Origin: Auanema rhodensis
Taxonomy: Eukaryota > Nematoda > Chromadorea > Rhabditida > Rhabditidae
NCBI GenBank assembly: GCA_964057225.1
Contig: OZ059899.1
Coordinates: 9,424,001-9,488,000 of the forward strand
Length of the DNA stretch: 64,000 nt
Reading direction: 5' to 3'
A program made the position numbers and the translations under genes. The notes under the pieces were generated by a model. The model was given only the letters and a program-made list of their open reading frames with translations, was not told the DNA's origin and ran no database searches. Of this stretch, positions 9,582 through 23,305 are shown piece by piece. The stretch's first letter is position 1. Every line of letters begins with the position of its first letter.

Positions 9582-9654
9582 GGCCGCGTGGCGCAATGGA
9601 TAACGCGTCTGCCTACGGAGCAGAAGATTGTAGGTTCGAATCCTGCCGTGGTCG
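9582..9654 (+). tRNA. tRNA-Arg(ACG), class A
   Basis: Consensus body. A tRNA-less unit begins at 10191. Confidence 0.96.
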
Positions 9655-10601
9655 TAAATTTTTTTCATTTCACTTGTCATTCATAAAAATCGAATTTATT
9701 TTTTTCAATGATTTTTTTTTGCAATGTGTCATAAGAATTACACAGTTGAACAAAACGTTTTTTAAGAATTTTCTTTGTTGTCAACATATATATTTTCCTG
9801 AAATTCGAAAGCATTTGGGATGGAAATTAGAAAGAAAAGAACTAGTTTTTCCTAATTTAAAACAAACAATAAGAAATAAAATGAAAAAGATTGTTAGATA
9901 TCCAATTTAAACTTATACATTTACTTCGATAAAGAGCCTATTAGATTGAAATTTTATGTCTTACAGTTCTCCAACAGAACAGACTGATCCTGATTTTTCT
10001 ACGATTACATAAAACTCTCGTTTGATATAAAAAAAGGAGAGGAACAACGTTTCCAGGATGTCAAGGATATCGAATCTAGTGATATTGTAGAAAAATGTAA
10101 TGTCAGCTCCATAGGTTTTCTCCTAATTTCTCTCATCACAATTGTCTTAGTTTTTTTCTCATAAGAGTTTCTGAAATCTTAGGTGAACAAGGCCGTATAA
10201 AATTTCCTGTAATTCGAAAGCATTTGGGATGGAATTTAGAAAGAAAAGAACTAGTTTTTTCTACTTTAAAACAAACAATAAGAAATAAAATGAAAAAGAT
10301 TGTTAGATATCCAATTTAAACTTACACATTTACTTCGATAAAAAGCCTATTAGTTTGAAATTTTATGTCTTACAGTTCTCCAACAGAACAGACTGATCCT
10401 GATTTTTCTACGATTACATAAAACTCTCGTTTGATATAAAAAAAGGAGAGGAATAACGTTTCCAGGATGTCAAGGATATCGAATCTAGTGATATTGTAGA
10501 AAAATGTAATGTCAGCTGCATAGGTTTTCTCCTAATTTCTCTCATCACAATTGTTTTAGTTTTTTTTTCTCATAAGAGTTTCTGAAATCTTAGTTGAACA
10601 A

Positions 10602-10674
10602 GGCCGCGTGGCGCAATGGATAACGCGTCTGCCTACGGAGCAGAAGATTGTAGGTTCGAATCCTGCCGTGGTCG
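10602..10674 (+). tRNA. tRNA-Arg(ACG), class A
   Basis: Consensus body; the trailer reads tgaattttttt instead of taaattttttt, a variant shared only with the copy at 13664. A tRNA-less unit begins at 11213. Confidence 0.96.
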
Positions 10675-11622
10675 TGAATTTTTTTCATTTCACTTGTCAT
10701 TCATAAAAATCGAATTTATTTTTTTCAATGATTTTTTTTTGCAATGTGTCATAAGAATTACACAGTTGAACAAAACGTTTTTTAAGAATTTTCTTTGTTG
10801 TCAACATTTATATTTTCCTGGAATTCGAAAGCATTTGGGATGGAAATTAGAAAGAAAAGAACTAGTTTTTCCTACTTTAAAACAAACAATAAGAAATAAA
10901 ATGAAAAAGATTGTTAGATATCCAATTTAAACTCATACATTTACTTCGATAAAGAGCCTATTAGATTGAAATTTTATGTCTTACAGTTCTCCAACAGAAC
11001 AGACTGATCCTGATTTTTCTACGATTACATAAAACTCTCGTTTGATATAAAAAAAGGAGAGGAACAACGTTTCCAGGATGTCAAGGATATCGAATCTAGT
11101 GATATTGTAGAAAAATGTAATGTCAGCTCCATAGGTTTTCTCCTAATTTCTCTCATCACAATTGTCTTAGTTTTTTTTTCTTATAAGAGTTTCAGAAATC
11201 TTAGTTGAACAAGGCCGTATAAAATTTCCTGTAATTCGAAAGCATTTGGGATGGAATTTAGAAAGAAAAGAACTAGTTTTTCCTACTTTAAAACAAACAA
11301 TAAGAAATAAAATGAAAAAGATTGTTAGATATCCAATTTAAACTTATACATTTACTTCGATAAAAAGCCTATTAGTTTGAAATTTTATGTCTTACAGTTC
11401 TCCAACAGAACAGACTGATCCTGATTTTTCTACGATTACATAAAACTCTCGTTTGATATAAAAAAAGGAGAGGAATAACGTTTCCAGGATGTCAAGGATA
11501 TCGAATCTAGTGATATTGTAGAAAAATGTAATGTCAGCTCCATAGGTTTTCTCCTAATTTCTCTCATCACAATTGTCTTAGTTTTTTTTCTCATAAGAGT
11601 TTCTGAAATTTTAGTTGAACAA

Positions 11623-11695
11623 GGCCGCGTGGCGCAATGGATAACGCGTCTGCCTACGGAGCAGAAGATTGTAGGTTCGAATCCTGCCGTGGTCG
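11623..11695 (+). tRNA. tRNA-Arg(ACG), class A
   Basis: Consensus body. A tRNA-less unit begins at 12234. Confidence 0.96.
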
Positions 11696-12643
11696 TAAAT
11701 TTTTTTCATTTCACTTGTCATTCATAAAAATCGAATTTATTTTTTTCAATGATTTTTTTTTGCAATGTGTCATAAGAATTACACAGTTGAACAAAACGTT
11801 TTTTAAGAATTTTCTTTGTTGTCAACATATATATTTTCCTGAAATTCGAAAGCATTTGGGATGGAAATTAGAAAGAAAAGAACTAGTTTTTCCTAATTTA
11901 AAACAAACAATAAGAAATAAAATGAAAAAGATTGTTAGATATCCAATTTAAACTTATACATTTACTTCGATAAAGAGCCTATTAGATTGAAATTTTATGT
12001 CTTACAGTTCTCCAACAGAACAGACTGATCCTGATTTTTCTACGATTACATAAAACTCTCGTTTGATATAAAAAAAGGAGAGGAACAACGTTTCCAGGAT
12101 GTCAAGGATATCGAATCTAGTGATATTGTAGAAAAATGTAATGTCAGCTCCATAGGTTTTCTCCTAATTTCTCTCATCACAATTGTCTTAGTTTTTTTTT
12201 CTTATAAGAGTTTCAGAAATCTTAGTTGAACAAGGCCGTATAAAATTTCCTGTAATTCGAAAGCATTTGGGATGGAATTTAGAAAGAAAAGAACTAGTTT
12301 TTCCTACTTTAAAACAAACAATAAGAAATAAAATGAAAAAGATTGTTAGATATCCAATTTAAACTTATACATTTACTTCGATAAAAAGCCTATTAGTTTG
12401 AAATTTTATGTCTTACAGTTCTCCAACAGAACAGACTGATCCTGATTTTTCTACGATTACATAAAACTCTCGTTTGATATAAAAAAAGGAGAGGAATAAC
12501 GTTTCCAGGATGTCAAGGATATCGAATCTAGTGATATTGTAGAAAAATGTAATGTCAGCTCCATAGGTTTTCTCCTAATTTCTCTCATCACAATTGTCTT
12601 AGTTTTTTTTCTCATAAGAGTTTCTGAAATTTTAGTTGAACAA

Positions 12644-12716
12644 GGCCGCGTGGCGCAATGGATAACGCGTCTGCCTACGGAGCAGAAGATTGTAGGTTCG
12701 AATCCTGCCGTGGTCG
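12644..12716 (+). tRNA. tRNA-Arg(ACG), class A
   Basis: Consensus body. A tRNA-less unit begins at 13253. Confidence 0.96.
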
Positions 12717-13663
12717 TAAATTTTTTTCATTTCACTTGTCATTCATAAAAATCGAATTTATTTTTTTCAATGATTTTTTTTTGCAATGTGTCATAAGAAT
12801 TACACAGTTGAACAAAACGTTTTTTAAGAATTTTCTTTGTTGTCAACATATATATTTTCCTGGAATTCGAAAGCATTTGGGATGGAAATTAGAAAGAAAA
12901 GAACTAGTTTTTCCTACTTTAAAACAAACAATAAGAAATAAAATGAAAAAGATTGTTAGATATCCAATTTAAACTTATACATTTACTTCGATAAAGAGCC
13001 TGTTAGTTTGAAATTTTATGTCTTACAGTTCTCCAACAGAACAGACTGATCCTGATTTTTCTACGATTACATAAAACTCTCGTTTGATATAAAAAAAGGA
13101 GAGGAACAACGTTTCCAGGATGTCAAGGATATCGAATCTAGTGATATTGTAGAAAAATGTAATGTCAGCTCCATAGGTTTTCTCCTAATTTCTCTCATCA
13201 CAATTGTCTTAGTTTTTTTCTCATAAGAGTTTCTGAAATCTTAGGTGAACAAGGCCGTATAAAATTTCCTGTAATTCGAAAGCATTTGGGATGGAATTTA
13301 GAAAGAAAAGAACTAGTTTTTTCTACTTTAAAACAAACAATAAGAAATAAAATGAAAAAGATTGTTAGATATCCAATTTAAACTTACACATTTACTTCGA
13401 TAAAAAGCCTATTAGTTTGAAATTTTATGTCTTACAGTTCTCCAACAGAACAGACTGATCCTGATTTTTCTACGATTACATAAAACTCTCGTTTGATATA
13501 AAAAAAGGAGAGGAATAACGTTTCCAGGATGTCAAGGATATCGAATCTAGTGATATTGTAGAAAAATGTAATGTCAGCTGCATAGGTTTTCTCCTAATTT
13601 CTCTCATCACAATTGTTTTAGTTTTTTTTTCTCATAAGAGTTTCTGAAATCTTAGTTGAACAA

Positions 13664-13736
13664 GGCCGCGTGGCGCAATGGATAACGCGTCTGCCTACGG
13701 AGCAGAAGATTGTAGGTTCGAATCCTGCCGTGGTCG
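13664..13736 (+). tRNA. tRNA-Arg(ACG), class A
   Basis: Consensus body with the same tgaa trailer as the gene 3062 bp upstream. A tRNA-less unit begins at 14273. Confidence 0.96.
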
Positions 13737-14683
13737 TGAATTTTTTTCATTTCACTTGTCATTCATAAAAATCGAATTTATTTTTTTCAATGATTTTTTT
13801 TTGCAATGTGTCATAAGAATTACACAGTTGAACAAAACGTTTTTTAAGAATTTTCTTTGTTGTCAACATTTATATTTTCCTGGAATTCGAAAGCATTTGG
13901 GATGGAAATTAGAAAGAAAAGAACTAGTTTTTCCTACTTTAAAACAAACAATAAGAAATAAAATGAAAAAGATTGTTAGATATCCAATTTAAACTCATAC
14001 ATTTACTTCGATAAAGAGCCTATTAGATTGAAATTTTATGTCTTACAGTTCTCCAACAGAACAGACTGATCCTGATTTCTCTATGATTACATAAAACTCC
14101 CGTTTGATATAAAAAAAGGAGAGGAATAACGTTTCCAGGATGTCAAGGATATCGAATCTAGTGATATTGTAGAGAAATGTAATGTCAGCTCCATAGGTTT
14201 TCTCTTGATTTCTCTCATCACAATTGTCTTAGTTTTTTTCTCATAAGAGTTTCTGAAATCTTAGGTGAACAAGGCCGTATAAAATTTCCTGTAATTCGAA
14301 AGCATTTGGGATGGAATTTAGAAAGAAAAGAACTAGTTTTTCCTACTTTAAAACAAACAATAAGAAATAAAATGAAAAAGATTGTTAGATATCCAATTTA
14401 AACTTATACATTTATTTCGATAAAAAGCCTATTAGTTTGAAATTTTATGTCTTACAGTTCTCCAACAGAACAGACTGATCCTGATTTTTCTACGATTACA
14501 TAAAACTCTCGTTTGATATAAAAAAAGGAGAGGAATAACGTTTCCAGGATGTCAAGGATATCGAATCTAGTGATATTGTAGAAAAATGTAATGTCAGCTC
14601 CATAGGTTTTCTCCTAATTTCTCTCATCACAATTGTCTTAGTTTTTTTTTCTCATAAGAGTTTCTGAAATCTTAGTTGAACAA

Positions 14684-14756
14684 GGCCGCGTGGCGCAATG
14701 GATAACGCGTCTGCCTACGGAGCAGAAGATTGTAGGTTCGAATCCTGCCGTGGTCG
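14684..14756 (+). tRNA. tRNA-Arg(ACG), class A
   Basis: Consensus body. Two private changes about 50 bp downstream (14800-14813) mark this unit. A tRNA-less unit begins at 15293. Confidence 0.96.
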
Positions 14757-15703
14757 TAAATTTTTTTCATTTCACTTGTCATTCATAAAAATCGAATTTC
14801 TTTTTTTCAATTATTTTTTTTTGCAATGTGTCATAAGAATTACACAGTTGAACAAAACGTTTTTTAAGAATTTTCTTTGTTGTCAACATATATATTTTCC
14901 TGGAATTCGAAAGCATTTGGGATGGAAATTAGAAAGAAAAGAACTAGTTTTTCCTACTTTAAAACAAACAATAAGAAATAAAATGAAAAAGATTGTTAGA
15001 TATCCAATTTAAACTTATACATTTACTTCGATAAAGAGCCTATTAGATTGAAATTTTATGTCTTACAGTTCTCCAACAGAACAGACTGATCCTGATTTTT
15101 CTACGATTACATAAAACTCTCGTTTGATATAAAAAAAGGAGAGGAACAACGTTTCCAGGATGTCAAGGATATCGAATCTAGTGATATTGTAGAAAAATGT
15201 AATGTCAGCTCCATAGGTTTTCCCCTAATTTCTCTCATCACAATTGTCTTAGTTTTTTTCTCATAAGAGTTTCTGAAATCTTAGGTGAACAAGGCCGTAT
15301 AAAATTTCCTGTAATTCGAAAGCATTTGGGATGGAATTTAGAAAGAAAAGAACTAGTTTTTCCTACTTTAAAACAAACAATAAGAAATAAAATGAAAAAG
15401 ATTGTTAGATATCCAATTTAAACTTATACATTTACTTCGATAAAAAGCCTATTAGTTTGAAATTTTATGTCTTACAGTTCTCCAACAGAACAGACTGATC
15501 CTGATTTTTCTACGATTACATAAAACTCTCGTTTGATATAAAAAAAGGAGAGGAATAACGTTTCCAGGATGTCAAGGATATCGAATCTAGTGATATTGTA
15601 GAAAAATGTAATGTCAGCTCCATAGGTTTTCTCCTAATTTCTCTCATCACAATTGTTTTAGTTTTTTTTTCTCATAAGAGTTTCTGAAATCTTAGTTGAA
15701 CAA

Positions 15704-15776
15704 GGCCGCGTGGCGCAATGGATAACGCGTCTGCCTACGGAGCAGAAGATTGTAGGTTCGAATCCTGCCGTGGTCG
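15704..15776 (+). tRNA. tRNA-Arg(ACG), class A
   Basis: Consensus body. A tRNA-less unit begins at 16313. Confidence 0.96.
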
Positions 15777-16723
15777 TAAATTTTTTTCATTTCACTTGTC
15801 ATTCATAAAAATCGAATTTATTTTTTTCAATGATTTTTTTTTGCAATGTGTCATAAGAATTACACAGTTGAACAAAACGTTTTTTAAGAATTTTCTTTGT
15901 TGTCAACATATATATTTTCCTGGAATTCGAAAGCATTTGGGATGGAAATTAGAAAGAAAAGAACTAGTTTTTCCTACTTTAAAACAAACAATAAGAAATA
16001 AAATGAAAAAGATTGTTAGATATCCAATTTAAACTTATACATTTACTTCGATAAAGAGCCTATTAGATTGAAATTTTATGTCTTACAGTTCTCCAACAGA
16101 ACAGACTGATCCTGATTTCTCTATGATTACATAAAACTCCCGTTTGATATAAAAAAAGGAGAGGAATAACGTTTCCAGGATGTCAAGGATAGCGAATCTA
16201 GTGATATTGTAGAGAAATGTAATGTCAGCTCCATAGGTTTTCTCTTAATTTCTCTCATCACAATTGTCTTAGTTTTTTTCTCATAAGAGTTTCTGAAATC
16301 TTAGGTGAACAAGGCCGTATATAATTTCCTGTAATTCGAAAGCATTTGGGATGGAATTTAGAAAGAAAAGAACTAGTTTTTCCTACTTTAAAACAAACAA
16401 TAAGAAATAAAATGAAAAAGATTGTTAGATATCCAATTTAAACTTATACATTTACTTCGATGAAGAGCCTGTTAGTTTGAAATTTTATGTCTTACAGTTC
16501 TCCAACAGAACAGACTGATCCTGATTTTTCTACGATTACATAAAACTCTCGTTTGATATAAAAAAAGGAGAGGAATAACGTTTCCAGGATGTCAAGGATA
16601 TCGAATCTAGTGATATTATAGAAAAATGTAATGTCAGCTCCACAGGTTTTCTCCTAATTTCTCTCATCACAATTGTCTTAGTTTTTTTTTCTCATAAGAG
16701 TTTCTGAAATCTTAGTTGAACAA

Positions 16724-16796
16724 GGCCGCGTGGCGCAATGGATAACGCGTCTGCCTACGGAGCAGAAGATTGTAGGTTCGAATCCTGCCGTGGTCG
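16724..16796 (+). tRNA. tRNA-Arg(ACG), class A
   Basis: Consensus body. Followed directly by a tRNA-plus unit (609 bp); the regular dimer zone ends here. Confidence 0.96.
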
Positions 16797-17332
16797 TAAA
16801 TTTTTTTCATTTCACTTGTCATTCATAAAAATCGAATTTATTTTTTTCAATGATTTTTTTTTGCAATGTGTCATAAGAATTTCACAGTTGAACAAAACGT
16901 TTTTTAAGAAGTTTTTTTGTTGTCAACATATATATTTTGCTGGAATTCAAAAGCATTTGGGATGGAAATTAGAAAGAAAAGAACTAGTTTTTCCTACTTT
17001 AAAACAAACAATAAGAAATAAAATGAAAAAGATTGTTAGATATCCAATTTAAACTTATACATTTACTTCGATAAAGAGCCTATTAGTTTGAAATTTTATG
17101 TCTTACAGTTCTCCAACAGAACAGACTGATCCTGATTTCTCTATGATTACATAAAACTCTCGTTTGATATAAAAAAAGGAGAGGAATAACGTTTCCAGGA
17201 TGTCAAGGATATCGAATCTAGTGATATTGTAGAGAAATGTAATGTCAGCTTCATAGCTTTTCTCTTGATTTCTCTCATCACAATTGTCTTAGTTTTTTTC
17301 TCATAAGAGTTTCTGAAATCTCAGTTAAACAA

Positions 17333-17405
17333 GGCCGCGTGGCGCAATGGATAACGCGTCTGCCTACGGAGCAGAAGATTGTAGGTTCGAATCCTGCCGT
17401 GGTCG
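17333..17405 (+). tRNA. tRNA-Arg(ACG), class D (8-T terminator)
   Basis: Consensus tRNA body, but upstream reads ctcagttaaacaa and the terminator is 8 T followed by A. First class D copy. A tRNA-less unit begins at 17942. Confidence 0.96.
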
Positions 17406-18351
17406 TAAATTTTTTTTATTTCACTTGTCATTCATAAAAATCGAATTTATTTTTTTCAACGACTATTTTTGCAATGTGTAATAAAAATTTCACAGTTTAA
17501 CAAAACGTTTTTTAAGAAGTTTTTTTGTTGTCAACATATATATTTTGCTGGAATTCGAAAGCATTTGGGATGGAAATTAGAAAGAAAAGAACTAGTTTTT
17601 CCTACTTTAAAACAAACAATAAGAAATAAAATGAAAAAGATTGTTAGATATCCAATTTAAACTTATACATTTACTTCGATAAAGAGCCTATTAGATTGAA
17701 ATTTTATGTCCTACAGTTCTCCAACAGAACAGACTGATCCTGATTTCTCTATGATTACATAAAACTCCCGTTTGATATAAAAAAAGGAGAGGAATAACGT
17801 TTCCAGGATGTCAAGGATATCGAATCTAGTGATATTGTAGAGAAATGTAATGTGAGCTCCATAGGTTTTCTCCTAATTTCTCTCATCACAATTGTCTTAG
17901 TTTTTTTTCTCATAAGAGTTTCTGAAATCTTAGGTGAACAAGGCCGTATATAATTTCCTGGAATTCGAAAGCATTTGGGATGGAATTTAGAAAGAAAAGA
18001 ACTAGTTTTTCCTACTTTAAAACAAACAATAAGAAATAAAATGAAAAAGATTGTTAGATATCCAATTTAAACTTATACATTTACTTCAATAAAGAGCCTA
18101 TTAGTTTGAAATTTTATGTCTTACAGTTCTCCAACAGAACAGACTGATCCTGATTTCTCTATGATTACATAAAACTCCCGTTTGATATGAAAAAAGAAGA
18201 GAAATAACGCTTCTAGGATATCAATGATATTGAATCTAGTGATATTGTAGAAAAATGTAATGTCAGCTCCATAGGTTTTCTCTTAATTTCTCTCATCACA
18301 ATTGTCTTAGTTTTTTTTCTCATAAGAGTTTCTGAAATCTTTGTTGAACAA

Positions 18352-18424
18352 GGTCGCGTGGCGCAATGGATAACGCGTCTGCCTACGGAGCAGAAGATTA
18401 TAGGTTCGAATCCTGCCGTGGTCG
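18352..18424 (+). tRNA. tRNA-Arg(ACG), class B (U3, A49)
   Basis: U3-G70 wobble and A49-C65 mismatch. A tRNA-less unit begins at 18960. Confidence 0.88.
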
Positions 18425-19369
18425 TAAATTTTTTTCATTTCACTTGTCATTTACAAAAATCGAATTTATCTTCTTCAACGATTATTTTTGCAATGTGTCA
18501 TAAGAATTTCACAGTTGAACAAAACGTTTTTTAAGAAGTTTTTTTGTTGTCAACATATATATTTTGCTGGAATTCAAAAGCATTTGGGATGGAAGTTAGA
18601 AAGAAAAGAACTAGTTTTTCCTACTTTAAAACAAACAATAAGAAATAAAATGAAAAAGATTGTTAGATATCCAATTTAAACTTATACATTTACTTCGATA
18701 AAGAGCCTATTAGATTGAAATTTTATGTCTTACAGTTCTCCAACAGAACAGACTGATCCTGATTTTTCTACGATTACATAAAACTCTCGTTTGATATAAA
18801 AAAAGGAGAGGAACAAGGTTTCCAGGATGTCAAGGATATCGAATCTAGTGATGTTGTAGAAAAATGTAATGTCAGCTCCATAGGTTTTCTCCTAATTTCT
18901 CTCATCACAATTGTCTTAGTTTTTTTCTCATAAGAGTTTCTGAAATCTTAGGTGAACAAGGCCGTATAAAATTTCCTGTAATTCGAAAGCATTTGGGATG
19001 GAATTTAGAAAGAAAAGAACTAGTTTTTCCTACTTTAAAACAAACAATAAAAAATAAAATGAAAAAGATTGTTAGATATCCAATTTAAACTTATACATTT
19101 ACTTCGATAAGAAGCCTATTAGTTTGAAATTTTGTGTCTTACAGTTCTCCAACAGAACAGACTGATCCTGATTTTTCTACGATTACATAAAACTCTCGTT
19201 TGATATAAAAAAAGGAGAGGAATAACGTTTCCAGGATGTCAAGGATATCGAATCTAGTGATATTGTAGAAAAATGTAATGTCAGCTCCATAGGTTTTCTC
19301 CTAATTTCTCTCATCACAATTGTCTTAGTTTTTTTTCTCATAAGAGTTTCTGAAATCTTAGTTGAACAG

Positions 19370-19442
19370 GGCTGCGTGGCGCAATGGATAACGCGTCTGC
19401 CTACGGAGCAGAAGATTGTAGGTTCGAATCCTGCCGTGGTCG
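19370..19442 (+). tRNA. tRNA-Arg(ACG), class C (U4)
   Basis: Acceptor GGCTGCG: U4-G69 next to G5-U68 gives tandem wobbles. The base before the gene is G instead of A (cag|GG). Followed directly by a tRNA-plus unit. Confidence 0.92.
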
Positions 19443-19978
19443 TAAATTTTTTTCATTTCACTTGTCATTCATAAAAATCGAATTTATTTTTTTCAATGAT
19501 TTTTTTTTGCAATGTGTCATAAGAATTTCACAGTTGAACAAAACGTTTTTTAAGAAGTTTTTTTGTTGTCAACATATATATTTTGCTGGAATTCAAAAGC
19601 ATTTGGGATGGAAATTAGAAAGAAAAGAACTAGTTTTTCCTACTTTAAAACAAACAATAAGAAATAAAATGAAAAAGATTGTTAGATATCCAATTTAAAC
19701 TTATACATTTACTTCGATAAAGAGCCTATTAGTTTGAAATTTTATGTCTTACAGTTCTCCAACAGAACAGACTGATCCTGATTTCTCTATGATTACATAA
19801 AACTCTCGTTTGATATAAAAAAAGGAGAGGAATAACGTTTCCAGGATGTCAAGGATATCGAATCTAGTGATATTGTAGAGAAATGTAATGTCAGCTTCAT
19901 AGCTTTTCTCTTGATTTCTCTCATCACAATTGTCTTAGTTTTTTTCTCATAAGAGTTTCTGAAATCTCAGTTAAACAA

Positions 19979-20051
19979 GGCCGCGTGGCGCAATGGATAA
20001 CGCGTCTGCCTACGGAGCAGAAGATTGTAGGTTCGAATCCTGCCGTGGTCG
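19979..20051 (+). tRNA. tRNA-Arg(ACG), class D
   Basis: Consensus body with 8-T terminator. Followed directly by a tRNA-plus unit (608 bp). Confidence 0.96.
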
Positions 20052-20586
20052 TAAATTTTTTTTATTTCACTTGTCATTCATAAAAATCGAATTTATTTTT
20101 TTCAACGACTATTTTTGCAATGTGTAATAAAAATTTCACAGTTTAACAAAACGTTTTTTAAGAAGTTTTTTTGTTGTCAACATATATATTTTGCTGGAAT
20201 TCGAAAGCATTTGGGATGGAAATTAGAAAGAAAAGAACTAGTTTTTCCTACTTTAAAACAAACAATAAGAAATAAAATGAAAAAGATTGTTAGATATCCA
20301 ATTTAAACTTATACATTTACTTCGATAAAGAGCCTATTAGTTTGAAATTTTATGTCTTACAGTTCTCCAACAGAACAGACTGATCCTGATTTCTCTATGA
20401 TTACATAAAACTCTCGTTTGATATAAAAAAAGGAGAGGAATAACGTTTCCAGGATGTCAAGGATATCGAATCTAGTGATATTGTAGAGAAATGTAATGTC
20501 AGCTTCATAGCTTTTCTCTTGATTTCTCTCATCACAATTGTCTTAGTTTTTTTCTCATAAGAGTTTCTGAAATCTCAGTTAAACAA

Positions 20587-20659
20587 GGCCGCGTGGCGCA
20601 ATGGATAACGCGTCTGCCTACGGAGCAGAAGATTGTAGGTTCGAATCCTGCCGTGGTCG
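20587..20659 (+). tRNA. tRNA-Arg(ACG), class D
   Basis: Consensus body with 8-T terminator. The downstream part switches to the aagaattttc / ttcctgg version, so this unit is a mosaic. A tRNA-less unit begins at 21196. Confidence 0.96.
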
Positions 20660-21605
20660 TAAATTTTTTTTATTTCACTTGTCATTCATAAAAATCGAAT
20701 TTATTTTTTTCAACGACTATTTTTGCAATGTGTAATAAAAATTTCACAGTTGAACAAAACGTTTTTTAAGAATTTTCTTTGTTGTCAACATATATATTTT
20801 CCTGGAATTCGAAAGCATTTGGGATGGAAATTAGAAAGAAAAGAACTAGTTTTTCCTACTTTAAAACAAACAATAAGAAATAAAATGAAAAAGATTGTTA
20901 GATATCCAATTTAAACTTATACATTTACTTCGATAAAGAGCCTATTAGATTGAAATTTTATGTCCTACAGTTCTCCAACAGAACAGACTGATCCTGATTT
21001 CTCTATGATTACATAAAACTCCCGTTTGATATAAAAAAAGGAGAGGAATAACGTTTCCAGGATGTCAAGGATATCGAATCTAGTGATATTGTAGAGAAAT
21101 GTAATGTGAGCTCCATAGGTTTTCTCCTAATTTCTCTCATCACAATTGTCTTAGTTTTTTTTCTCATAAGAGTTTCTGAAATCTTAGGTGAACAAGGCCG
21201 TATATAATTTCCTGGAATTCGAAAGCATTTGGGATGGAATTTAGAAAGAAAAGAACTAGTTTTTTCTACTTTAAAACAAACAATAAGAAATAAAATGAAA
21301 AAGATTGTTAGATATCCAATTTAAACTTATACATTTACTTCAATAAAGAGCCTATTAGTTTGAAATTTTATGTCTTACAGTTCTCCAACAGAACAGACTG
21401 ATCCTGATTTCTCTATGATTACATAAAACTCCCGTTTGATATGAAAAAAGAAGAGAAATAACGCTTCTAGGATATCAATGATATTGAATCTAGTGATATT
21501 GTAGAAAAATGTAATGTCAGCTCCATAGGTTTTCTCTTAATTTCTCTCATCACAATTGTCTTAGTTTTTTTTCTCATAAGAGTTTCTGAAATCTTTGTTG
21601 AACAA

Positions 21606-21678
21606 GGTCGCGTGGCGCAATGGATAACGCGTCTGCCTACGGAGCAGAAGATTATAGGTTCGAATCCTGCCGTGGTCG
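21606..21678 (+). tRNA. tRNA-Arg(ACG), class B (U3, A49)
   Basis: U3 and A49. A tRNA-less unit begins at 22214. Confidence 0.88.
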
Positions 21679-22623
21679 TAAATTTTTTTCATTTCACTTG
21701 TCATTTACAAAAATCGAATTTATCTTCTTCAACGATTATTTTTGCAATGTGTCATAAGAATTTCACAGTTGAACAAAACGTTTTTTAAGAAGTTTTTTTG
21801 TTGTCAACATATATATTTTGCTGGAATTCAAAAGCATTTGGGATGGAAGTTAGAAAGAAAAGAACTAGTTTTTCCTACTTTAAAACAAACAATAAGAAAT
21901 AAAATGAAAAAGATTGTTAGATATCCAATTTAAACTTATACATTTACTTCGATAAAGAGCCTATTAGATTGAAATTTTATGTCTTACAGTTCTCCAACAG
22001 AACAGACTGATCCTGATTTTTCTACGATTACATAAAACTCTCGTTTGATATAAAAAAAGGAGAGGAACAAGGTTTCCAGGATGTCAAGGATATCGAATCT
22101 AGTGATGTTGTAGAAAAATGTAATGTCAGCTCCATAGGTTTTCTCCTAATTTCTCTCATCACAATTGTCTTAGTTTTTTTCTCATAAGAGTTTCTGAAAT
22201 CTTAGGTGAACAAGGCCGTATAAAATTTCCTGTAATTCGAAAGCATTTGGGATGGAATTTAGAAAGAAAAGAACTAGTTTTTCCTACTTTAAAACAAACA
22301 ATAAAAAATAAAATGAAAAAGATTGTTAGATATCCAATTTAAACTTATACATTTACTTCGATAAGAAGCCTATTAGTTTGAAAATTTATGTCTTACAGTT
22401 CTCCAACAGAACAGACTGATCCTGATTTTTCTACGATTACATAAAACTCTCGTTTGATATAAAAAAAGGAGAGGAATAACGTTTCCAGGATGTCAAGGAT
22501 ATCGAATCTAGTGATATTGTAGAAAAATGTAATGTCAGCTCCATAGGTTTTCTCCTAATTTCTCTCATCACAATTGTCTTAGTTTTTTTTCTCATAAGAG
22601 TTTCTGAAATCTTAGTTGAACAG

Positions 22624-22696
22624 GGCTGCGTGGCGCAATGGATAACGCGTCTGCCTACGGAGCAGAAGATTGTAGGTTCGAATCCTGCCGTGGTCG
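22624..22696 (+). tRNA. tRNA-Arg(ACG), class C (U4)
   Basis: U4 variant with G at -1. Followed directly by a tRNA-plus unit. Confidence 0.92.
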
Positions 22697-23232
22697 TAAA
22701 TTTTTTTCATTTCACTTGTCATTCATAAAAATCGAATTTATTTTTTTCAATGATTTTTTTTTGCAATGTGTCATAAGAATTTCACAGTTGAACAAAACGT
22801 TTTTTAAGAAGTTTTTTTGTTGTCAACATATATATTTTGCTGGAATTCAAAAGCATTTGGGATGGAAATTAGAAAGAAAAGAACTAGTTTTTCCTACTTT
22901 AAAACAAACAATAAGAAATAAAATGAAAAAGATTGTTAGATATCCAATTTAAACTTATACATTTACTTCGATAAAGAGCCTATTAGTTTGAAATTTTATG
23001 TCTTACAGTTCTCCAACAGAACAGACTGATCCTGATTTCTCTATGATTACATAAAACTCTCGTTTGATATAAAAAAAGGAGAGGAATAACGTTTCCAGGA
23101 TGTCAAGGATATCGAATCTAGTGATATTGTAGAGAAATGTAATGTCAGCTTCATAGCTTTTCTCTTGATTTCTCTCATCACAATTGTCTTAGTTTTTTTC
23201 TCATAAGAGTTTCTGAAATCTCAGTTAAACAA

Positions 23233-23305
23233 GGCCGCGTGGCGCAATGGATAACGCGTCTGCCTACGGAGCAGAAGATTGTAGGTTCGAATCCTGCCGT
23301 GGTCG
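23233..23305 (+). tRNA. tRNA-Arg(ACG), class D
   Basis: Consensus body with 8-T terminator. Two tRNA-less units follow, beginning at 23843 and 24252. Confidence 0.96.

Larger units (their letters stand above)
7540..16723 (+). repeat. Regular ~1020-bp tRNA-plus/tRNA-less dimers with a 3062-bp superstructure
   Basis: Nine dimers of 1020-1021 bp. Genes at 7540, 10602 and 13664 are each 3062 bp apart. Private variants recur at that distance: cagctgcat (10515, 13577), cttacacattt (10321, 13383) and the tgaa trailer (10675, 13737), supporting duplication of a three-dimer block. Confidence 0.88.
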
